From a bacterium (GTDB lineage: Bacteria; Arandabacterota; Arandabacteria; Arandabacterales; Arandabacteraceae): DNA of 33,420 bases. The DNA lies in assembly GCA_025774845.1 (NCBI GenBank), contig JALGZP010000027.1:1-33420 (forward strand), read 5' to 3'. This document shows, one piece after another, positions 23,581-31,143 of this stretch. The translations under genes and the position numbers were made by a program. Numbering within the stretch: the first letter of the stretch is position 1; each line of letters opens with the position of its first letter. A model generated the notes under the pieces. It was not told the DNA's origin. It saw only the letters and a list, made by a program, of their open reading frames with translations, and did no database searches.

Positions 23581-23761
23581 ATAAACACCAAAAACCTCAA
23601 TCCGGCAAAAAAGATTGAGGTCCAACTACACACCACAGTCTCCTTTGCCAAGTATGGGCTGGCCCCTCGATTGCTCTTGAGGCCGTCGCGCTCTACCCTC
23701 TCCAACGGGGGACAGGATAGCTCGGAGACGCGAAGATACCCTTTATCCGTAACAGGCTATG
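23581..23761 (-). promoter_or_regulatory. Structured leader before moaA; candidate Moco-type riboswitch/attenuator
   Basis: This 181-nt gap between torD and moaA is the longest gap in a run of otherwise overlapping or closely spaced genes. Read on the minus strand it can form a long-range helix (GACATAGC near 23763-23756 with GCTA...TGTC at 23721-23711, 3-nt bulge), a hairpin with GGCCTC/GAGGGGCC arms (23684-23661), a small GCC/GGC hairpin (about 23659-23647), and a final terminator-like hairpin just before the start codon. The Moco RNA motif is an established class of leader before moaA operons. I cannot confirm that its conserved nucleotides are present, so this is a positional and structural inference. 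Confidence 0.45.
23590..23621 (-). terminator. Terminator-like hairpin (possible attenuator) directly before moaA
   Basis: A perfect 9-bp inverted repeat, ACCTCAATC (23594-23602) and GATTGAGGT (23613-23621), has a 10-nt loop. On the minus strand the 3' arm is followed by TTTT (counting the T that closes the stem, five T in a row) and the moaA ATG begins 13 nt after the stem. It resembles an intrinsic terminator, and its 3' arm holds a GAGGT that could be a ribosome site, so it could control moaA at either level. Confidence 0.6.
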
Positions 23762-24412
23762 TCATGTTGTCTCCGTCAGGCTCAATTCATGAAAGAACTC
23801 ATCCTCTGTGAGCATCACATCCTGGAGGAATCTTGAGATCTCTTTATAGAATGGAATCTCAGCGCGGGCGATCACCTCGTCACAGAATCCGGTCACCCAG
23901 CTTGAGAGATGCTTGGTGAAGAACTCTCTCTGCACCCTCAGGCAGTGTTCGGCATTCCTGATGTCTCCCTTCGACCGGAGCTCGGACTCCTTGTCTATCA
24001 GCTTCGCCATGAACTCCAACTCTATACTCAGGTGATCCGGCATCTCCTTGAAATCCTGAGAATACTCGAGACCGTAATACTCTATGAACTTCTTGACCTC
24101 GGCAGTGACCTCTCCCCACAGCAGCCCTTTCCCCTTACCTCTGGCACTGTGGACTGATTCATGCGGTGAGACGCGTGGCCCGGGGCCAAGGAACAACCGG
24201 GTGAACTCACACTCCAGTTCGGCGATCACTCCGTCCGGATCACTCTTGCCTGCCGGAGGGGTCAGGCTGTAACCGGCATCTGAAAGCACGTCCAACAGGC
24301 CATAGGTCGTCATATCCCTCAGCAGATCTGGCGTGGGCTCCCTGCGGTAGACCGAGGCCAGGAGCCTGTATAGATGTGCCCTGGTTTCCGTATATGTGTC
24401 AGTCTTCTCCAC
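23762..24412 (-). CDS. TorD-family molybdoenzyme chaperone
   Basis: This 216-aa, mostly helical protein matches the TorD/DmsD/NarJ chaperone family: RAHLYRLLASVYRREPTPDLL (11-31), LECEFTRLFLGPGPRVSPHESV, and FKEMPDHLSIELEFMAKLID. These chaperones bind the Tat signal of a molybdoenzyme, hold it for cofactor insertion and prevent premature export. The expected client is the Tat-signal oxidoreductase encoded two genes upstream (26294-28765). The GTG start has GGGAGG 5 nt before it and lies 14 nt after the cytochrome gene. The MPDHLSIELEFMAKL block is the most reliable family signature. The client assignment is by position. Confidence 0.88.
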   Translation of the reverse strand: MEKTDTYTETRAHLYRLLASVYRREPTPDLLRDMTTYGLLDVLSDAGYSLTPPAGKSDPDGVIAELECEFTRLFLGPGPRVSPHESVHSARGKGKGLLWGEVTAEVKKFIEYYGLEYSQDFKEMPDHLSIELEFMAKLIDKESELRSKGDIRNAEHCLRVQREFFTKHLSSWVTGFCDEVIARAEIPFYKEISRFLQDVMLTEDEFFHELSLTETT

Positions 24413-24426
24413 TCAAACCTCCCGAG

Positions 24427-26241
24427 TTACTTTGCCCCTTGCTTGAGGAGCTGGTTGATGATGCGCTTGTGTGTTTCGTCGTCTGTGGCAGTGCCGAACT
24501 TTTCCATCAGGCGCTCCCAGGCACCGGAGTCCATTTCGGTGTGGCAGGCCATGCACGTGTCCACCCTCTTGATGTGCTCAATCTCCGCCTTGTTAAAGGG
24601 TCTTGCCCCCGGATGAGAGGTGTCCTGGATCTGGTTTCCGTCTTCGTCCACAATACGCTCCCACTCGAAATCCATCGGGAGTCCGCTCCCGTGGGGATCA
24701 TAGATCCCCGTACCCAATCCCAGTGCCTTATCACTGCTGTGGCACTCATTGCAACCCCTGGCCTTGTCACTCGTCGTATGAGGATTGACCGGGTTGTGGG
24801 AGATACCCGAGAGACCCGCTGCCGTCGTAAAGACCTTGTTGTGCTCAACCTCGTTACCGTTCTCGTCCACGTAAGTGAAGATAGCCTGGCATCCCGGCAG
24901 GTAGGGACTCACCTTACCCCGGTGGTTGATTCCAAGCACCGGATCCTCCCACCGCAGATAGCTTCTCGACTCGGTCCACTTTCCCGTCGTCTCGGTCCCC
25001 GTCAGCCAGTCTTTCTGGCTCTGGCTGTCGTCCCGCTTGACATGGCAACCGTAGCACTGCGTGGTCCACGTCGCGTGGCAGGCATAGCATTCCAGCTTTT
25101 CCATGTGATGGCCTATATCCATGGCGAGCGGCAGCTCGTTCCGGTCTTCGAGGTCCTTGAGCTGAGTGATCACGTGGTCCTTGCCGTCGAACTTGGAAGT
25201 CAGGATGAATCGACCATCCTCACTTCTGACATTCGTAAGCTCGTTTCCTTCGGAACTCACAAGTTCGCTGTGACGCTCCGGTGTGCCGTGGCAATCAGGG
25301 CAAGTGATCTCGACCGCCTGTTCCTTCTTGCTGTATATGTTGCCGTCGCCATGCAGGTCCTGAGAAGTGTGGCAGTCGATGCAATCCATCCCCAGCTCAT
25401 AGTGTATGTCGGCAGAAAGGTGGTTGTACCACTTCCCGTGGAGCTTGGGCTGCTTCTCACCCTGGGCCGTCCAGGGGGTTCCATAGGGATCGGATTCCAT
25501 CGTCCCGATGAAGCTCGTCCCGATCCTGCCCCCACGGTTGTGACAGCTAACGCATCGCTCGGCCGGAATCCTGGAAGTCAGCTGGTGCTTGACGGGATGG
25601 CCGGGTTCATCCCCGGGGATAGTCGGATCGTCACTCCGGCTCAAGCCATCATCCGCGTAAAGCACATGGCAGGCCGCACATCCCGAGGAACGGTAGTCCC
25701 CGCTTCGCTGAGCTCCCTCGGCCCAAAGGTGGCACCTCAGGCATTCCTTTCGGAGGTAGTCATCTATATGCGCACCCGACTCGGCAAATGACGGTATCTC
25801 CTCGAGCTTCGCCAAAGCGCCTTTCGTCTCGGGGACGACTCCATCCCCATCCTCGACCTGCTTCACACCATAGAGTGCCAGCTTGGTATCCTGAGCCGCC
25901 CAGAGATACCGGGCTGCACTGATTATGCCGGCACTTGTAGCATGAATCGACTTTCTCACGTTGTCCACGTGCTCTCCGTGGCATTTTCCGCAAGTTGTGT
26001 CGGCGACCTTCAGATCGCTCGGATTGGCGAGCATACCCTCGTGGGCCGTGTCCGCGTCTTCGGCGTCCGCGTTGCCTCTGTGGCAGATGGTGCAGGATAA
26101 GTCAAGCCCGGGATGCATCTGCTCTATTCCATTGTGACACCGCAGACATCCTTCGGTTTCTTGCCCCGCGCTCACGCCCGGGAACAGGAGATTAAGACCG
26201 ACAAGGACGGCCAATGCCACAACTGCCGGATGCGCTCTCAT
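24427..26241 (-). CDS. Periplasmic dodecahaem (12 CxxCH) cytochrome c
   Basis: This 604-aa protein has a Sec signal peptide (1-25, ending L-F-P-G-V-S-A) and twelve CxxCH haem-binding motifs, beginning at residues 32, 50, 84, 167, 188, 230, 287, 314, 385, 396, 497 and 563. Many extra histidines (e.g. HH near 378-379 and SHNPVNPH near 481-488) could be distal ligands. The haem sites are unevenly spaced: clusters at 32-84, 167-230 and 287-396 are separated by segments without haem, and the last two sites are about 100 residues beyond. No membrane helix or lipobox is seen, so it should be soluble in the periplasm. It lies directly after the molybdenum subunit gene and probably exchanges electrons with its Fe-S partner. 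The ATG at 26241 is chosen with GGAGG about 10 nt upstream; a GTG at 26271 is less likely. I cannot place it in a named multihaem family. Confidence 0.9.
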   Translation of the reverse strand: MRAHPAVVALAVLVGLNLLFPGVSAGQETEGCLRCHNGIEQMHPGLDLSCTICHRGNADAEDADTAHEGMLANPSDLKVADTTCGKCHGEHVDNVRKSIHATSAGIISAARYLWAAQDTKLALYGVKQVEDGDGVVPETKGALAKLEEIPSFAESGAHIDDYLRKECLRCHLWAEGAQRSGDYRSSGCAACHVLYADDGLSRSDDPTIPGDEPGHPVKHQLTSRIPAERCVSCHNRGGRIGTSFIGTMESDPYGTPWTAQGEKQPKLHGKWYNHLSADIHYELGMDCIDCHTSQDLHGDGNIYSKKEQAVEITCPDCHGTPERHSELVSSEGNELTNVRSEDGRFILTSKFDGKDHVITQLKDLEDRNELPLAMDIGHHMEKLECYACHATWTTQCYGCHVKRDDSQSQKDWLTGTETTGKWTESRSYLRWEDPVLGINHRGKVSPYLPGCQAIFTYVDENGNEVEHNKVFTTAAGLSGISHNPVNPHTTSDKARGCNECHSSDKALGLGTGIYDPHGSGLPMDFEWERIVDEDGNQIQDTSHPGARPFNKAEIEHIKRVDTCMACHTEMDSGAWERLMEKFGTATDDETHKRIINQLLKQGAK

Positions 26242-26293
26242 ACGCTTGAGACCTCCTTCAGCCTCTCTCACTTCATCCAGACCATCATGCGTT

Positions 26294-28765
26294 CTATGCC
26301 TTTTCCACCTTGACTACAGTGTCCATGAATCTCAACTGGCCTGCGATGGGATCAGGCGCGTTGGGGACAATCCAGTTGGGATGAACCCCGTTCGTATTCC
26401 ACCACCGGTAGTGACAGTCGGTCTCGCACTCATGTCCGGGGCTTTTCTTGCCGGAAGCGTACTCTCCGTATTCCCAGTGACCGGCGTGGTTCGAGATTGC
26501 CACAACCTGGGGGTGGACCCCATGAGTAACGCGGGCCGTAGTGACAATCTCGCCCAGCGCCGATCTCACCCTGATCCGATCGCCATCACTTATGCCTCTC
26601 TTTGCCGCGGTTTCAGCATTGATCCAGGCAGGATTGTCGTGGTAGATCTCGGTCAGGTACTTGCAGTTCTGAGTCCGGGAATGGGTCTGCACATTAACCT
26701 TGTAGGTTGTGAGAATCAGATCATCACCGGCCATCTTCTCATGCTCAGGGATCTGGATGTAGGACGGCATCGGGTCGAAGTCCTTCTTCTTCATGAATTC
26801 GGAATAGATCTCAAACTTGCCGGACTTGTTTATCTTGTCCGGCGCGAATCCCTTATACGCCTTCCCATTGATCATCTGTCCCACATACTTCTTGTAGGAG
26901 CTCTTAGTGTCGGTGTAGGCTTCACCCTCCTTGCCTTTCCAGATCACTCCCGTCGCTTCATCCACTATGGTGCCCTCGAGGTCGCCCTCCTTGAGCACCT
27001 TTGCATAAGACTTGTATGAAGGTTTGGCATCCTTGTCATACCAGGCCCCATGTTGCTTCATGTACTCAAAGCCACCGGCCTCCTTGATAGCCGGGGTATG
27101 CTCGCAGGCATCCCTCACGAACTCCTCCGCGGAGCTGAAGGGCACACCCGCCGCTACATCGCCTCCAAGCCTCTGGGCCAGTTCGCAACATACATCCTTG
27201 AAGTCCCTGGCCTCACCCAGCGGCTGGATCATGGGCTGGCGGATATAGTACTCCTTGATCTGGTCGTAGGAGACCATGTCTTCCCAGTCCCATCGCTCCA
27301 GGTAGGTGGCATCCGGCAGGATGATGTCTGCCAGAGCCGTCGACTCACCGATTGCCACGTCCACCGATACGATGAAGGGCACGAGAGTTTCGTCTTTCAA
27401 GATGTCAATGCTCTCCTGGCAGTCCCCGTTGACGTAAGCCGGATTGTAGCAGTACATCATGTAGATCTTGGGCCGGCCGTGAGAGCCTTCCTTGATCATC
27501 GGGAGGACCAGGTGGTTGACGTGATGGGTCGGGTAGGCCAGGCCTTCCCCGTCCAGGATCTTAAGCTTCTTCGTTTTGGTCTTTGGTGTCTTGTAGGAGT
27601 TCTTCCACTTGGCGCCTACCGCCTTGCATCTTCCTCCCTTGACATCTATATACCCGCAGATCCCCTCGAGCATAAGGATTGCCCGCTCATTCTCGACACC
27701 ATTGTAGTGGGCCACCGCACCTCTGTAAGAGACTATGGTTGCGGGCTTGGCCTTGGCGTATTCGATCGCAAGCGATCTGATCTTCGCAGCATCGACACCC
27801 GAGACACCCTCCGCCCACGCGGGCGTGTATTTCTTGAGATGATCTTTAAGCTGGGCCACAGTCACATTGGTCCAGGTCTCTATGAAATCCCTGTCGTAGA
27901 GATCCTCTTCCATGACGACGTTGGCCATTGCCAGCGCCACTGCGCCATCGGTACCCGGCTTTATGGGTATCCACTCGTCCGACTTGGCTGCGGTATTGGA
28001 TAACCTCACATCAAAGGTGACCAGCCGCGCTCCCCGGTCCGATACACGCTTGATACCCCTCTGGGATATGGGGATATGGGACGTATGGGACTCGAAGAAG
28101 TTGCATCCGAAGTTGATTATCATGTTGGTCCTGGCAAGGTCATTGACATCGTAATGCTTACCCCAGACCAGCTCCTGAGCCGTCCACTTGCCGCCCTCAC
28201 AAATCGACGTGTGGTTCCCTATGGTCCCTGTGCCATAGGCGGGCAGGAAGTAGCTCTTGATTATCTTGCTCGAGCTTGCCTTCATCCGGCCGTAATGGAA
28301 CATGAACTCCTCGGGCTTGTCCTGATCCCGGAGCTCTCCCAACCTGGCTGTGATCTCGTCGAGGGCCTCATCCCAGGTGATGCGCTTCCATTTTCCCTCG
28401 CCGCGAGCGCCGACCCGCTTCATGGGATAGAGGAGCCTGTCGGGGTTATAGACCTGGCTGGCGCCTGCCTGCCCGCGTGCACAGATCACCCCGCCTGTAC
28501 GCGGGAGTCTCGGGTTGCCTTCGATCTTAGCGATTCTGCCGTCTTCCACGTATCCGACTATTGCGTCCCTGGCTACACACTGCCAGCAAGCCGAGGGGAC
28601 GGCCCTTCGCTCCTTGCCGGTCGAGGGCGAGATGTCCCTTCCGGCCTTGATCAGAGCTTCACCCCTGAGTCCTCCCTGGGCGAAGACACCCTGAAAGGCC
28701 TGGCTTGCAGCAAGCCCGGCACTGGCGGCCCCGACTCTTATGAAGTTACGCCTGTTCAGCTTCAT
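26294..28765 (-). CDS. Tat-exported molybdopterin oxidoreductase, DMSO-reductase superfamily (PsrA/PhsA/ArrA-like catalytic subunit)
   Basis: This 823-aa catalytic subunit has a Tat signal (NRRNFIRVGAASAG, 4-17; cleavage near G-V-F-A, 26-29). Its N-terminal Fe-S motif is C60-x2-C63-x3-D67-x27-C95: the spacing is canonical, but the third ligand is Asp, confirmed in the DNA as GAC. ICARGQAG and VYNPDRLLYPMKRVG follow. GNHTSICEGGKW places C189 where the Mo-ligand Cys of PsrA/PhsA-type enzymes lies. The C-terminal molybdopterin-binding domain includes NVQTHSRTQN and WINAETAAKRGISDGDRIRVRS. Such enzymes reduce or oxidise sulfur compounds or oxyanions (polysulfide, thiosulfate, tetrathionate, arsenate, selenate); the substrate cannot be read here. 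The ATG at 28765 has GGGAGGG about 9 nt upstream and overlaps the Fe-S gene by 20 nt. TorD-like chaperone and cofactor genes follow. Confidence 0.9.
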   Translation of the reverse strand: MKLNRRNFIRVGAASAGLAASQAFQGVFAQGGLRGEALIKAGRDISPSTGKERRAVPSACWQCVARDAIVGYVEDGRIAKIEGNPRLPRTGGVICARGQAGASQVYNPDRLLYPMKRVGARGEGKWKRITWDEALDEITARLGELRDQDKPEEFMFHYGRMKASSSKIIKSYFLPAYGTGTIGNHTSICEGGKWTAQELVWGKHYDVNDLARTNMIINFGCNFFESHTSHIPISQRGIKRVSDRGARLVTFDVRLSNTAAKSDEWIPIKPGTDGAVALAMANVVMEEDLYDRDFIETWTNVTVAQLKDHLKKYTPAWAEGVSGVDAAKIRSLAIEYAKAKPATIVSYRGAVAHYNGVENERAILMLEGICGYIDVKGGRCKAVGAKWKNSYKTPKTKTKKLKILDGEGLAYPTHHVNHLVLPMIKEGSHGRPKIYMMYCYNPAYVNGDCQESIDILKDETLVPFIVSVDVAIGESTALADIILPDATYLERWDWEDMVSYDQIKEYYIRQPMIQPLGEARDFKDVCCELAQRLGGDVAAGVPFSSAEEFVRDACEHTPAIKEAGGFEYMKQHGAWYDKDAKPSYKSYAKVLKEGDLEGTIVDEATGVIWKGKEGEAYTDTKSSYKKYVGQMINGKAYKGFAPDKINKSGKFEIYSEFMKKKDFDPMPSYIQIPEHEKMAGDDLILTTYKVNVQTHSRTQNCKYLTEIYHDNPAWINAETAAKRGISDGDRIRVRSALGEIVTTARVTHGVHPQVVAISNHAGHWEYGEYASGKKSPGHECETDCHYRWWNTNGVHPNWIVPNAPDPIAGQLRFMDTVVKVEKA

Positions 28766-29549
28766 CTTTGGTATCCCTCCCTGACTTATAGACATCCGGA
28801 TCCAGGTCTATGTAGAAGCATTGTGGGCCGGTCTTCTCCTCCGGCAGCAAGACCGCAGTCTTGTTGGCCTTCAGCGTCACGGAGATCTCACTTTCCGGAT
28901 CGTTGAGGTCTCCAACCATTCGCGCATGACCCTGGCACGTGTTTACGCACGACGGAACAATCCCCTCATCCAGCCGGTGCACACAAAGCGTACACTTATC
29001 TGCCGGATGCTCGTTGGGATCGCCGCCGGCTTTCTTGGATTCATCCAGATACCTGACGTCATAAGGGCAGCCTCTCACACAGGCCCCGCACCCCACGCAC
29101 CTGTGCTGATCGATGAGGACGGCTCCATCCGGACGCTTATAGGTGGCGTGCTTCCTGTAGGTCACCGTCTCTCCATCGGGGAAGGTGAAGGAGGCATCTA
29201 CCTCATCGACGGGGCAATCTTCCACGCAAACCGGATTCTCACAGTGATTGCAAAGCCACGGCACGAATCCTCTCGAGGTGTCTGGGTAGGTGCCCTTTTC
29301 GAGCTCCTTCACACTCGACCTGAAGTATCCCAGGCGGGTATCGAACTCGGTTTTACAGGCGACCGAGCATGCCTTGCATCCGACGCATCTTCTAAGATCG
29401 ATAAGAAAACCCCAGCGGGGGCTCTTGCCCTTCCCCTGGGCAAGAATCTTCGAAGGCAGGCCGGATACCGCGGCAAGCGCTAAGGCCGCGACGCCGCCGA
29501 TCTTGACGAATTCTCGCCGACCCGACTTCTTGTCTGATGTCTTTTCCAT
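28746..29549 (-). CDS. Tat-signal four-cluster ferredoxin-like electron-transfer subunit (PsrB/TtrB type)
   Basis: This 267-aa protein has its own Tat signal (GRREFVKIGG, 10-19) and sixteen cysteines arranged for four [4Fe-4S] clusters: C55/58/61/65, C100/103/108/112, C151/154/157/161 and C186/189/201/205. This is the NrfC/PsrB/TtrB/DmsB pattern. It would pass electrons between the molybdenum subunit, encoded next with a 20-nt overlap, and a redox partner. The usual partner is an NrfD/PsrC membrane protein, but none is encoded here; the 12-haem cytochrome is the obvious candidate instead. The ATG at 29549 has AGGGG about 9 nt upstream and follows the porin gene by 19 nt. Confidence 0.92.
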   Translation of the reverse strand: MEKTSDKKSGRREFVKIGGVAALALAAVSGLPSKILAQGKGKSPRWGFLIDLRRCVGCKACSVACKTEFDTRLGYFRSSVKELEKGTYPDTSRGFVPWLCNHCENPVCVEDCPVDEVDASFTFPDGETVTYRKHATYKRPDGAVLIDQHRCVGCGACVRGCPYDVRYLDESKKAGGDPNEHPADKCTLCVHRLDEGIVPSCVNTCQGHARMVGDLNDPESEISVTLKANKTAVLLPEEKTGPQCFYIDLDPDVYKSGRDTKDEAEQA

Positions 29550-29568
29550 ATCACTGACCCCTTGTCTG

Positions 29569-30675
29569 CTAGATGTGGATCTGACCCTGGACTCTCACGG
29601 CAACCTCGCTGTCCGCACCATCCATTTTCGGTTTATTCATGTCTACGTTTATCTGGAGGCGGTTGTATTTGTCGAAGAAGATATCGATTCCAGGGGTTAT
29701 AAGCATGTTGGTGAAATCGTCGTCATCCTTGTGTCGCTGGGCATAGTCAACTCGAACCGCCGGGCGTATCGAATAGATCTTTCCACCTTCGGGTTGTCTC
29801 AGGTTGAAACTCCCGACAACCGTGACACCCATGAAATCGGTTTCATCATCGAAATGAGGATTGTTGCCGGTGGCTACCTCGGCCTGGAGCCAGGGGCCTG
29901 TCTGGGAGACATCGGGGCCTATCCCGAAGTCGAGATCGACCTCGAACGCTGTGAAGCTGGCGCTCTCGCCATTCTTGGTGGTATCTACAAAGGAGTCATA
30001 GCACGAAATCGTCCGGCTGGAGACGCTGCCTCCGACGCGTACACCGGGCATCGCTTTTAGGACAAGCCGGCCGCCAAAGGTCTTCCCCTTGTCATCATCT
30101 GCCTTCTTGTTGTCACCGTTACCGTTGAAAACGCCGAACGCATAGTCGACCTTCTCGGTCTTCCCGTGGACCATGGCACCTATATCCCGGCCGGAGTACC
30201 GTCCGTCCTTGCCGATGATCTGGTTGGTGGCCTTCCATGAGCTGCCGATGACTGCGTTACCTCGCTCGATCACCATGGTCTTGGTGGTTGAGGTGAGCTC
30301 CCATAAGGAAAACGGTTTCTTGAACTGGCCCATCCTGATGGCGAAATGGGGGCAGCAGCTGGCATCGATGTAACCGTCCTTGAGCTTTGCTCCCCCTTCA
30401 CCCAGATCGTACTGGACCTTCCCCTTAATCTTGCCTGATTCATTCTTGTAGCTCGCCGCGAGTCTGGCCCTCCGGACCGAGAAGGTACTGCTGGGCTCAT
30501 CCCCATCCTTGGCCTCTTCGCTATTGGATGTCTGAAACTGGGCATGGAGCCTTCCCCCGAACGTGACGTTTGACTTCTTGGATATCACGTTTTCCTCACC
30601 GGCGTACACCCATGTCCACATCAGTGCAAGCAGCACCAGACACACGACCACCTTCATTATCTTTATTGTCCTCAT
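29569..30675 (-). CDS. Phosphate-selective porin O/P-family outer-membrane protein
   Basis: This 368-aa protein has a Sec signal peptide (cleavage near T-W-V-Y-A before G-E-E). It then shows the OprP/OprO-type barrel: NVTFGGRLHAQFQTS, a FSVRRARLAASYK strand, GKVQYDLGEGGAKLKDGYIDA, and FAIRMGQFKKPFSLWELTS. The QFKKPFSL turn is the recognisable signature of the family. Alternating hydrophobic/charged strands continue to a C-terminal strand ending in Q-I-H-I, which lacks the common terminal Phe. OprP-type porins admit phosphate or other oxyanions; here it may let the substrate or product of the reductase system across the outer membrane. The ATG at 30675 with GGAG about 8-13 nt upstream is chosen, because a longer reading has no signal peptide at its N-terminus. 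It heads the operon. Confidence 0.85.
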   Translation of the reverse strand: MRTIKIMKVVVCLVLLALMWTWVYAGEENVISKKSNVTFGGRLHAQFQTSNSEEAKDGDEPSSTFSVRRARLAASYKNESGKIKGKVQYDLGEGGAKLKDGYIDASCCPHFAIRMGQFKKPFSLWELTSTTKTMVIERGNAVIGSSWKATNQIIGKDGRYSGRDIGAMVHGKTEKVDYAFGVFNGNGDNKKADDDKGKTFGGRLVLKAMPGVRVGGSVSSRTISCYDSFVDTTKNGESASFTAFEVDLDFGIGPDVSQTGPWLQAEVATGNNPHFDDETDFMGVTVVGSFNLRQPEGGKIYSIRPAVRVDYAQRHKDDDDFTNMLITPGIDIFFDKYNRLQINVDMNKPKMDGADSEVAVRVQGQIHI

Positions 30676-30810
30676 TATTGGATCTCCTCTCCTGGTTTGA
30701 TTAACACCGACACCACCTTGTTTCTCCCGATCGCAGTCACCTCCTTGCTTTAGGTTCTTACTCCCCGTCTGTTCTCCATCCGCCCGATAACACAAACTCG
30801 GGCCCGGTAG

Positions 30811-30832
30811 CATGTTTATCTGATCATGTTTA
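30811..30832. repeat. Direct repeat CATGTTTA with 14-nt period
   Basis: CATGTTTA occurs at 30811-30818 and again at 30825-30832, separated by TCTGAT. It lies about 140 nt upstream of the porin start and could be an operator with tandem half-sites. Short repeats arise by chance, so support is limited. Confidence 0.35.
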
Positions 30833-30944
30833 CCTGCGGCCCGACTGTGACTGATATCGAATCCAGTCTGTGCGGCCTGTACAGCCACCCTGTGGTAACC
30901 CTAAAAAACTGGTCGAACCAGGGCCCGTTGTCAAGCCAAAAATG

Positions 30945-30985
30945 TATAGTGGGCACGATAGAGTAGATATAGTGTCCATGATAGA
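30945..30985. repeat. Imperfect 18-bp direct repeat (candidate tandem operator)
   Basis: TATAGTGGGCACGATAGA (30945-30962) and TATAGTGTCCATGATAGA (30968-30985) differ at three positions and are offset by 23 nt, close to two helical turns. They lie about 160-200 nt upstream of the SDR start, between the divergent operons. The spacing fits two dimers binding the same DNA face; the regulator is unknown. Confidence 0.5.
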
Positions 30986-31143
30986 TTGGATGCATGACCC
31001 CTCTGGACGATTCGACTGGATGAAATCCGGCAAGCACCTGCCAATTCGCAACGCTTTACATAGGCGTAGCATATGATTTATCCTCTGAAAGTAGATCAAG
31101 TGTGAAAAGAGGGGGGATTAGGCTCCAGACGGAGGACTAAGCA

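Larger units (their letters stand above)
30676..31143. other. Divergent regulatory region between porin operon and SDR-thiolase operon
   Basis: This 468-nt non-coding region separates two divergent operons. It contains an imperfect direct repeat of an 18-mer (30945-30962 and 30968-30985, 15 of 18 identical) and a perfect 8-nt direct repeat CATGTTTA (30811-30818, 30825-30832). Promoter boxes are unclear. On the plus strand TTTACA (31055-31060) and TATGAT (31072-31077) are both good hexamers but only 11 nt apart. On the minus strand TTGACA (plus 30932-30927) lacks a matching -10. I found no sigma54 promoter with correct spacing. Small ORFs here have no ribosome sites. Confidence 0.5.

Noticed and set aside
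23640..23710. tRNA-like pattern (GGTAGAGCGC on the minus strand) in the moaA leader
   Set aside because: No T-arm GTTCRA motif, no complementary acceptor ends and no proper anticodon arm could be drawn.
24376..25791. 471-codon open frame on the plus strand
   Set aside because: It lies antisense to the 12-haem cytochrome and chaperone genes, has no family signature or ribosome site, and is a by-product of GC-rich codon bias.
27050..28906. Two long plus-strand frames (317 and 276 codons)
   Set aside because: Both are antisense to the molybdoenzyme gene and lack ribosome sites and motifs.
30900..30960. Possible sigma54 promoter (TGGC...GC) before the porin operon
   Set aside because: The GG and GC elements are one nucleotide too far apart in the candidates found.
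31055..31077. Sigma70 promoter TTTACA...TATGAT before the SDR gene
   Set aside because: The hexamers are good but only 11 nt apart, so they cannot serve as one promoter; recorded only as part of the intergenic description.
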